A stretch of 64,000 nt of DNA from Winogradskyella sp. (GTDB taxonomy: Bacteria; Bacteroidota; Bacteroidia; Flavobacteriales; Flavobacteriaceae): NCBI RefSeq assembly GCF_028282165.1, contig NZ_JANQIM010000031.1, forward strand, positions 1-64,000, given 5' to 3'. Below, piece by piece: positions 23,592 through 31,196 of this stretch. Each line of letters opens with the position of its first letter. Position 1 is the first letter of the stretch. The translations under genes were made by a program, and so were the position numbers. The notes under the pieces were generated by a model. The model was not told the origin of the DNA. It made no database searches and saw only the letters and a list, made by a program, of their open reading frames with translations.

Positions 23592-24080
23592 ATGCGATTA
23601 ACAATTTTAATTCTGATGACAACCTTACTAACAAATCTTAACGCTCAAGACAAAGTGCCAACCAATAAACATTTTTGGTATTCTTTAGAAACTAGTGCTT
23701 CTCCCGAAGCTATCTGGAAAATTTGGACAGATGTTCCTAATTGGAAGGATTGGGATACAGGTTTAAAAGACGCTTCAATAAAAGACAGTTTTAATTTGGG
23801 CGTAAAAGGAACTATAATTTCTTTAGAAAACCGCAAATCTAAATTCAAAGTAGTAGAATATATCGAGGGTCAGTCTTATACTTATAAAACCAAACTACCC
23901 TTGGGAAGTCTTTATGTTAAACGGTATTTAACGACAAAAAACGGAAGAACCACATTCACACACGAAGTCTGGTTTAAAGGGCTTACATCTGGATTTTTTG
24001 CAAAATCTTTTGGTGGAAAATTTAGAGAAATGTTGCCCGATGTACTTAATAATATAAAGACTATTGCAGAGTCCATATGA
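23592..24080 (+). CDS. Exported SRPBCC-fold protein
   Basis: A 162-residue protein with signal peptide ending LNAQ (residue ~19). The mature chain is a typical SRPBCC domain: SASPEAIWKIWTDVPNWKDW, a central GVKGTI turn, and a C-terminal helix. A probable lipid or small-ligand binder or modifier in the periplasm. Its ATGA overlap with the next gene shows coupling in a three- or four-gene unit headed by the Crp/Fnr gene. Confidence 0.8.
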   Translation: MRLTILILMTTLLTNLNAQDKVPTNKHFWYSLETSASPEAIWKIWTDVPNWKDWDTGLKDASIKDSFNLGVKGTIISLENRKSKFKVVEYIEGQSYTYKTKLPLGSLYVKRYLTTKNGRTTFTHEVWFKGLTSGFFAKSFGGKFREMLPDVLNNIKTIAESI

Positions 24081-24538
24081 AAACTTTCATCCCTTTTTTG
24101 ATATATTGTCTGTTATTTTTTCAAAGTAGTTTTTCACAAGAGAATATTATAAATAACCCTTTCGTCAATGTGAGGCTAAGTATTTTATTATTTCCAACGA
24201 CACCTCTTTTAACTATAGAAGTCAGAACTTTTAGCAATGTCACTATACAAGTTGAAAGCAATTTTGCAAATACACATGGTATTAATCTCAAATATTATTT
24301 TAGGGAAAGATTGAGCGAATCTTATCTATTTACAGGAATTGCTTTTATTGAAAATGAATTGCTTCGTGAGGATCTTCAAACAACATTTTTACCTTATGCA
24401 GGATATGGATATGCCTATCGATTTGGAAACAGAAAACAATGGACTTTTGATAGTAGAATAGGCTTAGGTTCAACAACAAATGCAGATTCAAACAGTTTTT
24501 ATCCTGTAATTAAAACAGGGATAGGACGAATATTTTAA
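24077..24538 (+). CDS. Exported beta-barrel-like hypothetical protein
   Basis: A 153-residue protein whose ATG overlaps the stop of the SRPBCC gene (ATGA). Signal peptide to SFSQ (residue ~21). The mature part alternates strands with a YAGYGYAYRFGN turn and ends GIGRIF, as in small outer-membrane barrels. Unrecognised. Confidence 0.7.
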   Translation: MKTFIPFLIYCLLFFQSSFSQENIINNPFVNVRLSILLFPTTPLLTIEVRTFSNVTIQVESNFANTHGINLKYYFRERLSESYLFTGIAFIENELLREDLQTTFLPYAGYGYAYRFGNRKQWTFDSRIGLGSTTNADSNSFYPVIKTGIGRIF

Positions 24539-24542
24539 GACT

Positions 24543-24914
24543 ATGACTTTAATGAAACTAATGTATTTTGCAAACATCGGTGTTGCAGGAGCAATAAGCA
24601 TAACGAGTTTATTTTATCCTAAAATAGCTCAGAGAACCGTATTTACAGAAGCTTTTGAATACTCAGAAGCGATAAGACTAGTCGGAGCATTGTGGCTGGC
24701 AATTTTCTTGCTGTCCATTGTTGGTCTGTTTTATCCAAAACAGATGAGTTTGGTATTTGTATTCCAGCTTATCTACAAATCTAGTTGGCTTTTATTTGCA
24801 GCCTTACCAGCTATTTTAAATAACCAACAATATCCCAAATCAATGGCCATCTTTTTTGTTGTTTGGGTTATTCTGTTGCCCTTTGTAATACCTTGGAAAG
24901 CACTTGTAAATTAA
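24543..24914 (+). CDS. Hypothetical four-helix membrane protein
   Basis: A 123-residue protein with four membrane helices and little else. It begins 4 bases after the previous stop, so it is co-transcribed. It resembles small DoxX/DUF-type membrane proteins in layout (EAIRLVGALWLAIFLLSIVG), but no family is assigned. Confidence 0.7.
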   Translation: MTLMKLMYFANIGVAGAISITSLFYPKIAQRTVFTEAFEYSEAIRLVGALWLAIFLLSIVGLFYPKQMSLVFVFQLIYKSSWLLFAALPAILNNQQYPKSMAIFFVVWVILLPFVIPWKALVN

Positions 24915-24934
24915 AAAATAACGGCACATAAAAA

Positions 24935-25077
24935 GTGTATGGGCAATTGCGGTTTGAGTTCTAACTTAAACCGTTTTTCGTTTAAATAGAGTATATTGCT
25001 TTATGAAAAGTGGTAATATTAATCGACTACTATTCATACAGAAATCGCTGTAAAACATTTTAAAAACACATCTAATA
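24935..25077 (+). repeat. Decayed cassette boundary
   Basis: GTGTAT (24935-24940) followed by GGGCAATTGCGG resembles the 5' half of the site at 5404. No 3' half and no G|TT triplet can be seen; 163 bp without a gene. Confidence 0.35.
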
Positions 25078-25944
25078 TTGCGTAAAATTTCACTATTAAT
25101 TTTGAGTGTTTTAGTACCGCTTATGTCTTTAAGCCAAGATTTAAATGGTAGATGGAGCGGAATGATTTATCAAAAAATTGGTGATACTCTGTTTAGCTTT
25201 AATCTAGAAACAAATATTGTACACAAAAAAAATAATCTATCAGGAAAAGCAGTAGTCGTACAAACAGAGACAAAAAATTATTCCGTATATAAGTTTATCG
25301 GTTCAGTACGAGAAGGAAAAATAAAAATAAATCCATCTGAAATTGTAAAAATCGACTTTCCACAACCAAATTTTCCATTTTTGTGTTTCAGCAATCTGAA
25401 AGCTGAACTAAAAATTGATGAAGTTAATAATAAAATGATAATTGAAGGAGAAAACTATGGTGTCGACATTAAATATGATTTAATCAACGAAAGATATTTC
25501 GAAGGCAGTTGTCCCAAAGGCACATTTAAACTATCTAAAAATATTATCAAGACCGATAACCAAAGTATCAAAGCAGAAAATCCTGCTACACTTCTAATAA
25601 CAGATAAAAAAGAAATTCTTGTGGTTGATGATAAAGAAATCATACTTTTCACAAAAACTGTAAAAATAGAAGTCTGGGATAGCTATGATGAAGATGGTGA
25701 CCTCATTAATCTTTATTTGAATGGTAATATCTTGTTCTCAGATTTAAAAGTTTCAAAAAAAGGCAAGAGATTTGATATTGATTTACAATCGGGCGAAAAC
25801 ATTATAGAGGTTGAAGCGCTAAACGAAGGAACAGTGTCGCCAAACACAAGTGCAATTAAGATTTTTGTTGATGAGCAGCAACACGAAATTATTCTTTCGG
25901 CTAAAAAAGGCGAGCGAGATTCTCTTAAAATTATATTGGAATAA
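25078..25944 (+). CDS. Exported hypothetical protein, TTG start
   Basis: A 288-residue protein. The start is TTG at 25078 because the signal peptide (RKISLLILSVLVPLMSLSQ) begins there and no ATG precedes it. The N-terminal part begins DLNGRWSGMIYQ, a lipocalin-like opening. The C-terminal ~110 residues form an immunoglobulin-like domain with DSYDEDGDLINLYLNG and NIIEVEALNEG, an acidic calcium-loop-like element. Predicted periplasmic or surface; function unknown. Confidence 0.72.
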   Translation: MRKISLLILSVLVPLMSLSQDLNGRWSGMIYQKIGDTLFSFNLETNIVHKKNNLSGKAVVVQTETKNYSVYKFIGSVREGKIKINPSEIVKIDFPQPNFPFLCFSNLKAELKIDEVNNKMIIEGENYGVDIKYDLINERYFEGSCPKGTFKLSKNIIKTDNQSIKAENPATLLITDKKEILVVDDKEIILFTKTVKIEVWDSYDEDGDLINLYLNGNILFSDLKVSKKGKRFDIDLQSGENIIEVEALNEGTVSPNTSAIKIFVDEQQHEIILSAKKGERDSLKIILE

Positions 25945-25970
25945 AACAACTATTCATAGTCGAGACCGTT
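25945..25970 (+). repeat. Collapsed attC-like site
   Basis: ACAAC (25947-25951) is followed at once by TATTCATAGTCGAGACC and G25968|TT. Only the 3' half (ATAGTC for ATAGCC) survives. Confidence 0.6.
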
Positions 25971-26009
25971 GATAATTATTAAAACTAAAAATTGAATTAG
26001 AATTAACCC

Positions 26010-27035
26010 ATGACACCTACTTTAAAAAGAAATTACAAAGTTTTAATCTACTTTACACTGTTATTTACATTTTCTCAAACAAATGCACAAAAGCAAAACT
26101 TAAAAGAAAAAACCCTTGAAAGGTTTGGTTTTAAGGAGCATTCTATTCCGGTTGAGAATGACACAATCTATTATTACGTCCATCAAAAAAAGAATTCAAA
26201 ACCAGATAAAGTAGTTATATATTTACAGGGAACAACACCAATTCCGTTACCTTTTTTTGAAATAGAAAAAACAGAAAAAGGCAATAAGTATTTTCAATAC
26301 TTTTCTTCAGATTATAACCTATTAAATGAGTCCTATCTATATGTAATTATAAGTCTTCCAGGAACGCCAGCGGTCAAAGGATATGGAACGTTAAACCTAG
26401 AGAAGTACAATAGTCTTAACGCGTTAGACTATAGAGTTTTTGCCGCAGATATTGTCATCAACCATATAACAAAGCATATTTTAAAACCAAAAAAACTAAT
26501 TGTATATGGGCATTCGGAAGGTGCTTTTGTTGCTCCAAAGTTGGCAACAACAAATAATAAAATAACACATTTAGGAGTTTGGGGAGGAAGTGCATTGCCC
26601 GATTTTTTTGATTTTATTCTTTTTGAAAGAAAGTCAAATTTAAGAGGCGAACAATCTGATTCTATCACACAATTAAATATAGATAAAACGATTAATTTGT
26701 TCAAAACTGTTGCCAAAGATTCCCTGAACACATCCCCATCAAACGAAAATGAAATTACCGAATATACCAATAAGCGCTGGTGGAGCTATGCCGAACCAAC
26801 GATTAACCATTTAATTAAAATCGATATTCCCATTTACATTCAGTTAGGGACAGAAGACGAAAGTTCTCCTATTGAAACTAATTACTTAATCCCATTAGAG
26901 TTTGCAAGACTCGGAAAAAACAACTTATCATTTAATGTTTGCATTGGATGCGATCACGGATTTGTAAATGTAAAAACAGGAAAGGACAATTGGCCAGCTA
27001 TTTTTAAAGAGTTTATTGAATGGACTGAGAAATAA
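26010..27035 (+). CDS. Exported alpha/beta hydrolase
   Basis: A 341-residue protein. Signal peptide to TNAQ (residue ~27). The nucleophile elbow is G167-H-S169-E-G; the likely acid is in LGTEDESSPIE and the base in CDHGF near the C-terminus. An oxyanion-side strand (VVIYLQGTTPIP) precedes. A peptidase or esterase of the periplasm; two Cys (C-I-G-C) flank the catalytic His region. Substrate unknown. Confidence 0.82.
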   Translation: MTPTLKRNYKVLIYFTLLFTFSQTNAQKQNLKEKTLERFGFKEHSIPVENDTIYYYVHQKKNSKPDKVVIYLQGTTPIPLPFFEIEKTEKGNKYFQYFSSDYNLLNESYLYVIISLPGTPAVKGYGTLNLEKYNSLNALDYRVFAADIVINHITKHILKPKKLIVYGHSEGAFVAPKLATTNNKITHLGVWGGSALPDFFDFILFERKSNLRGEQSDSITQLNIDKTINLFKTVAKDSLNTSPSNENEITEYTNKRWWSYAEPTINHLIKIDIPIYIQLGTEDESSPIETNYLIPLEFARLGKNNLSFNVCIGCDHGFVNVKTGKDNWPAIFKEFIEWTEK

Positions 27036-27040
27036 ATACT

Positions 27041-27237
27041 GTTGCCAACAATGGCCATAAATAATAGCGACATTATCGCCTACCCTTTTACAGAGCTTGT
27101 CTTTAGCAAAGTCGAAAAGATCAGTATAGACTTGAGCAAACCCTCTCAATAGCTGTTGACGGCATTATTGTCAAAGTAAGTGACCATACCCAAAAATTGG
27201 TGTCTAAAATCATAATGGGTAGTCATACCAAACTGTT
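27041..27237 (+). repeat. attC-like cassette site 29 (long, decayed)
   Basis: The outer core is GTTGCCAAC (27041-27049) and the 5' arm GGCCAT (27053-27058). The 3' side reads GGTAGTCATACCAAACT before G27235|TT. The loop carries an AGCAAAGTCGAAAAG dispersed repeat. Confidence 0.6.
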
Positions 27238-27261
27238 GTGCCCAATTGAAAATAATGCAAT

Positions 27262-27651
27262 ATGCCATTCCCAGTTGATGAGAAATACATAATCGAGACT
27301 GAATCAGAATTAAAAGTGAGATTCCCTACTGAATTCAAAACCAGAATGATAAAGTTAAATGGCGGTGAATTAGTAAATGGCTATCTTGAATTTAAGCTTT
27401 ATCCATTTTTTGATAAATCTGATAAAAAAAGGATTAGAAGGACTTGCAATCATATTGGATTAGAAACAAAAAATGCCCGTGAGTGGATTGGTTTTCCTGA
27501 AAATGGTATCGCAATTGCCTCAGACGGATATGGAAACCAAGTCATTTTAATACATAACGGAGATGGGAATTTGACTGATGAAATTCATTTTTGGGATCAC
27601 GAAACTGGAAGTATTAAAAAGATTGCCGACTCGATCAATGAATTTGAATAA
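27262..27651 (+). CDS. SMI1/KNR4 (SUKH) family protein
   Basis: A 129-residue protein with the compact SUKH pattern: IIETESELKVRFPTEFKTRM, then KLNGGELV, a central strand region, and IAIASDGYGNQVILIHN followed by HFWDHETG. This is close to the minimal family length. Such proteins are typical immunity proteins; no toxin is nearby. The last recognisable cassette gene before the stable chromosome. Confidence 0.85.
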   Translation: MPFPVDEKYIIETESELKVRFPTEFKTRMIKLNGGELVNGYLEFKLYPFFDKSDKKRIRRTCNHIGLETKNAREWIGFPENGIAIASDGYGNQVILIHNGDGNLTDEIHFWDHETGSIKKIADSINEFE

Positions 27652-28035
27652 TATATAATGTGTATAACTAATAACGACTGAAGTGAAAAATAAAAGAATA
27701 AAAAGGTCTACTCTATTTCCATACCTACAACTTTTGTATATCTACCTTTTTAGGTTTTCAGATTATTAAACATAGACTTAGACTAAAAATGTAATGCAAT
27801 AAGTAAACAAAAAAAGCCTTCGCAAAATTCATATACTTAGACATATATATGATTTTATGACTCCAAGGTTTATTCAACAATTTCCCCAAAGCTTCAGTAT
27901 TTACAGTCAGAATCTCAAGCTTTTTTCCTAATTTTACAGTCATGGGAGAATCATACTCAGCAAACGATTCCTAAATGAAACCATAGCCAAAATTGCTGTG
28001 TACAATTGCCTTTAATTCTTATCTAGAGCTCGATA
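27652..28035. other. Gene-poor array/chromosome junction
   Basis: 384 bp. A 5' arm GTGTAT (27660-27665) and a 3' ACCATAGCCAAAATTGCTGTG (27980-28000) mark a very decayed last site. Between them lies a 61-codon minus-strand frame (27943-27758) with a plausible soluble start but a hydrophobic end; I do not accept it as a gene. No outer-arm complementarity is seen. Confidence 0.45.
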
Positions 28036-28713
28036 ATGAAGGAAATGTTAACACATAAGCAAGCAATTATGAATCCAAATGTTACGACATACATTGAAAG
28101 TTTAGACCAATGGCAAGATGAGCTCTCCCAATTACGCAAAACGATATTGAGTTGCAATTTAAAAGAAGAGTACAAATGGATGCGTCCTTGTTATACGATT
28201 GATGGGAAAAACATTGTACTTATCCATGAATTTAAGGACTACTGCGCTATATCATTTTTTAAAGGAGCATTGCTTAAAGACCACAAAAGCATTTTAGTTA
28301 AACCCACAGAAAATTCCCAAGCAGGCAGACAGATTCGATTTACCAGTTTAGAAGAAATAAATAAGATTAAAACATCTCTTAAAAACTATATTTTTGAAGC
28401 CATTGCAATAGAGAATCTGGGATTGAAAGTTGCTTATAAAACGATTTCTGAATACGAAATCCCTGAAGAATTATTAGAAATTTTTGAAGAAGATATTGAA
28501 TTCAAAAAAGCCTTTAATGCTTTAACACCAGGTCGTCAAAAAGGCTACCTTCTTCATTTTACAAAACCTAAACAATCCAAAACCAGACTTGCCCGTATCA
28601 AAAAAAATAGACAACGTATCTTTGATGGCTTTGGTCTAACTGATTGTACTTGTGGACTCTCTAAACGAAAACCAAATTGTGATGGCTCTCATAAACAATT
28701 ATTAAAAATGTAA
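28036..28713 (+). CDS. DUF1801/YdeI-family protein with C-terminal CDGSH iron-sulfur motif
   Basis: A 225-residue soluble protein. Residues ~10-125 are a DUF1801 domain (YdhG-like), residues ~135-195 the OmdA/YdeI-associated segment (AFNALTPGRQKGYLLHF). Residues 204-219 read CTCGLSKRKPNCDGSH, a full CDGSH motif: C204, C206, C215 and H219 are the expected 2Fe-2S ligands. The fusion is seen in other flavobacteria; its function is unknown. First gene of a three-gene + strand set outside the cassette array. Confidence 0.85.
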   Translation: MKEMLTHKQAIMNPNVTTYIESLDQWQDELSQLRKTILSCNLKEEYKWMRPCYTIDGKNIVLIHEFKDYCAISFFKGALLKDHKSILVKPTENSQAGRQIRFTSLEEINKIKTSLKNYIFEAIAIENLGLKVAYKTISEYEIPEELLEIFEEDIEFKKAFNALTPGRQKGYLLHFTKPKQSKTRLARIKKNRQRIFDGFGLTDCTCGLSKRKPNCDGSHKQLLKM

Positions 28714-28766
28714 AGCCATATTGATAAGATTTTAAATAAAACACTCAAATCAATCTATTCCAAAAA

Positions 28767-29270
28767 ATGAACTCAATTAAAACCATTATAGAACAACTCG
28801 ATTTAAAAGCGCATCCTGAAGGTGGTTACTTTAAGGAAACCTACAGGAGCACTGGCTTTATAGAACAGGATAGCTTGGACACTGCCTATGGAAGCAAGCG
28901 CAATTATTCTACTTGTATTTACTTCTTATTGACATCCGAAAGTTTCTCTGCGCTGCATCGCATTAAACAAGATGAAATTTGGCATTTTTACGAAGGCTCA
29001 CCTATTCGACTCCATATGATATCTAATAATGGCGAATATTCAGAGCATATCATTGGGAATAACTTTGGCAAAGGAGAAGTGCCTCAGTTCGTGGTACCAG
29101 GTGGTTATTGGTTTGCTGCGGAAGTTATAGAACAAGACGCTTATGCCCTAGTAGGATGCACCGTATCGCCAGGTTTTAGTTTTGAGGACTTTGAATTAAA
29201 ATCCCGAAAGGAGCTTACCGAACTTTTTCCAAACTTAGAATATACAATCGCCAAACTGACCCATCATTAA
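28767..29270 (+). CDS. Cupin DUF985 family protein
   Basis: A 167-residue cupin of the DUF985/Cupin_5 type: LKAHPEGGYFKETYRS at the start, IYFLLTSESFSALHRIKQDE with HFYEG, then FVVPGGYWFAAEV. RmlC-like jelly roll; enzymatic role unknown. 53 bases after the CDGSH gene and 13 before the DinB-like gene. Confidence 0.88.
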   Translation: MNSIKTIIEQLDLKAHPEGGYFKETYRSTGFIEQDSLDTAYGSKRNYSTCIYFLLTSESFSALHRIKQDEIWHFYEGSPIRLHMISNNGEYSEHIIGNNFGKGEVPQFVVPGGYWFAAEVIEQDAYALVGCTVSPGFSFEDFELKSRKELTELFPNLEYTIAKLTHH

Positions 29271-29283
29271 ACACTAAGTATTA

Positions 29284-29754
29284 ATGAAACTTTCAACACA
29301 GCTTGCAAATAGACTCAGGGAAGTCATTTTGAACGGTACATGGATCGCCAACACCAACTATAAAGATCAAATAGAACATCTAGACTTTAATATTGCCAAC
29401 ACCAAGATTCAATCTTTAAATACAATTGCAGCTCTAGCCCAACATGTACATTATTATGTTGAAGGTATAAAAAACGTATTTATTAATGGTGAATTAAACA
29501 TAAGAGATAAGTACAGTTTTAATTTTCCCGAAATAACATCACAAGAGGAATGGATGGCATTTCAAAAAAAATTTTGGGATGATACCGAAGCATTGGCAAA
29601 ATATATAGAACAACTGAGTAATGATCAACTTCTAAAGCATTTTGTTGATGAGAAATATGGAAACTACCAACGTAACATTGATGGTTTAATTGAGCATGCA
29701 TATTACCATTTAGGGCAAATTGCAATCATCAAGAAAATGACACTTTCTTCTTAA
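29284..29754 (+). CDS. DinB-like four-helix protein
   Basis: A 156-residue protein of the DinB/DUF1572 type with His at the metal sites: AALAQHVHYYVEG (residues ~53-65) and a C-terminal IEHAYYHLGQIAIIKK. A putative metal-dependent thiol transferase-fold protein, function unknown. Its stop overlaps that of the convergent TrhA gene. Confidence 0.8.
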   Translation: MKLSTQLANRLREVILNGTWIANTNYKDQIEHLDFNIANTKIQSLNTIAALAQHVHYYVEGIKNVFINGELNIRDKYSFNFPEITSQEEWMAFQKKFWDDTEALAKYIEQLSNDQLLKHFVDEKYGNYQRNIDGLIEHAYYHLGQIAIIKKMTLSS

Positions 29755-30380
29755 ATAACGTGATTAAAAATCATGAAGAAATGACAAATGGCACCTCCCA
29801 AAACGAATATATGCCATATTACATGGTTGTAAGGAATACGTTCTATAGCATAGAAAATAATGCCAACAGTATAAGAAAGTCCTCCAGCAAATAGCCATAA
29901 TACACCATTAGGTCCAATGGCATTGGACAGGTTTGAAAAATCAAAAATAATGAGCCAGCCCATCACTAAGTAAAGTAGCGTCGAAAAGACTTCAAATTTT
30001 CCAGTAAAAAAAAGTTTTAGAACCACACCAAAAGCTGCAATACCCCAAACTGTCCAAAACAATGGCCAACCTTTACTATCTCTAAGTGCTATCAATAACA
30101 CAGGAGTATATGTTCCTGCGATTAACAAATAAATGCTAATATGATCAACGATTCTAAAATTGTGCTTCCGTCGCTCACCTTTTACCGAATGATAAAATGT
30201 AGATGCCAAAAACAAAACAATGATAGAAATACCATAGACTATAACACTAAAGAGGCTCCAGGGCTTAGCTGTATTATTAGAGAACACAATTAGTAAGACC
30301 AAAGCTGCTATACCTAATACAGCACCTATACCATGAGACCAAGCATTTAACTGTTCTTCTAGTTTAGTTTGCCTGCGCAT
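29751..30380 (-). CDS. trhA: Hemolysin III / TrhA family membrane protein
   Basis: A 209-residue seven-helix PAQR-family protein. N-terminal LEEQLNAWSHGIGAVLGI, FYHSVKGERRKHNF-VDH and a C-terminal HIFVLGGAICHFF give the conserved His set. Bacterial TrhA members affect membrane energetics and lipid homeostasis. It starts immediately after the stop of the upstream DUF4294 gene, so the two form an operon. Confidence 0.88.
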   Translation of the reverse strand: MRRQTKLEEQLNAWSHGIGAVLGIAALVLLIVFSNNTAKPWSLFSVIVYGISIIVLFLASTFYHSVKGERRKHNFRIVDHISIYLLIAGTYTPVLLIALRDSKGWPLFWTVWGIAAFGVVLKLFFTGKFEVFSTLLYLVMGWLIIFDFSNLSNAIGPNGVLWLFAGGLSYTVGIIFYAIERIPYNHVIWHIFVLGGAICHFFMIFNHVI

Positions 30381-31073
30381 TTAATTTGTGGCTTTATTGA
30401 GTTGTTTTTTGGGTTTCTTCCATTTATCAACACAAGCATAAAAATCGATTTCAAAAGCTGGTCTTTGGCGTTCTAATTGTTGATTTTGAAAAGCACGCTG
30501 TAAAATATCTTCAATTAAATAGTCCTCCTCCTCTTCTATTGGGCTAAACTCCTTTTTTAAAGAGATATCAAATAGACTTGCTGTATTGTTAAACCAAAAA
30601 GCCCGCCAGCCACTTCGCAATTCTTTTATGAGCTGAAAAGTCGTTTTACCCGTTTGTCTATGAATTAACTTCACTAGTATCTGTCCTTCGGTCTTTGTTA
30701 ACTTTTTAAGTTCTTCCGAGAATTCATCTTCGATGTATCTTTGAATGACTTTTGCATAGCGTTTCTTTTCGCGCTTACGCTCTAGAGTAGCCAACCGTTT
30801 CTGTAAGGTTTCCAATCGTTCGGCAGCCAATTTCGCATAGGGATAGACCTTAATAGTTTTTCGACGAAGAACAATATAGCGTATGCGCTCATCCCTATTT
30901 TTGAAATTAAGATTTGGTAGCACTAAAACTTCATCTAATTCTACTTCCGTAACAGCAATAGAATCACCTTCAATAATCATGTAATGTACTTGGGTGCTAT
31001 CCTTCTTAATCGGATCTTCCTGCGCAAAAGCAACGGTAGAAATCAGCAATGTAATGTATATGATATACTTCAT
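30381..31073 (-). CDS. DUF4294 domain protein
   Basis: A 230-residue exported protein, signal peptide ending VAFAQ (residue ~18). The DUF4294 core spans ~residues 45-200 (LNFKNRDERIRYIVLRRKTI, KVYPYAKLAAERLETLQKRL, RAFWFNNTASLFDISLKKEF). A Bacteroidota-specific periplasmic family of unknown function, often next to M42 peptidase genes, as here. Confidence 0.88.
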   Translation of the reverse strand: MKYIIYITLLISTVAFAQEDPIKKDSTQVHYMIIEGDSIAVTEVELDEVLVLPNLNFKNRDERIRYIVLRRKTIKVYPYAKLAAERLETLQKRLATLERKREKKRYAKVIQRYIEDEFSEELKKLTKTEGQILVKLIHRQTGKTTFQLIKELRSGWRAFWFNNTASLFDISLKKEFSPIEEEEDYLIEDILQRAFQNQQLERQRPAFEIDFYACVDKWKKPKKQLNKATN

Positions 31074-31196
31074 ATTTCGTTTTACTTCTAAAATCGTTCC
31101 AAAAAAAATTTATAGCGATTTCAAAATTAACAATTATTACAGGCTATAACCCTAAATTCCTATTAATATTATTATTTTTAAGCAAAAATTTTATAA

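Noticed and set aside
27758..27943. 61-codon minus-strand frame
   Set aside because: No family resemblance, a hydrophobic random-looking end, and it sits in a decayed cassette boundary. It cannot be excluded, but support is too weak.
1..28000. CRISPR array or simple interspersed repeats
   Set aside because: Repeats are not short and uniform, they flank genes of 0.3-1.7 kb, and their outer arms differ from unit to unit in step with the cassette starts.
1..28000. Retron, group II intron or msr/msd-type structured RNA as the source of the repeated hairpins
   Set aside because: No reverse transcriptase is encoded and the stem arms are split by long variable loops; the cassette-end logic explains the structure better.
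1..28000. Prophage or insertion-sequence cluster
   Set aside because: No structural phage gene, terminase, transposase or target duplication was found; only one Bor-like gene has a phage link.
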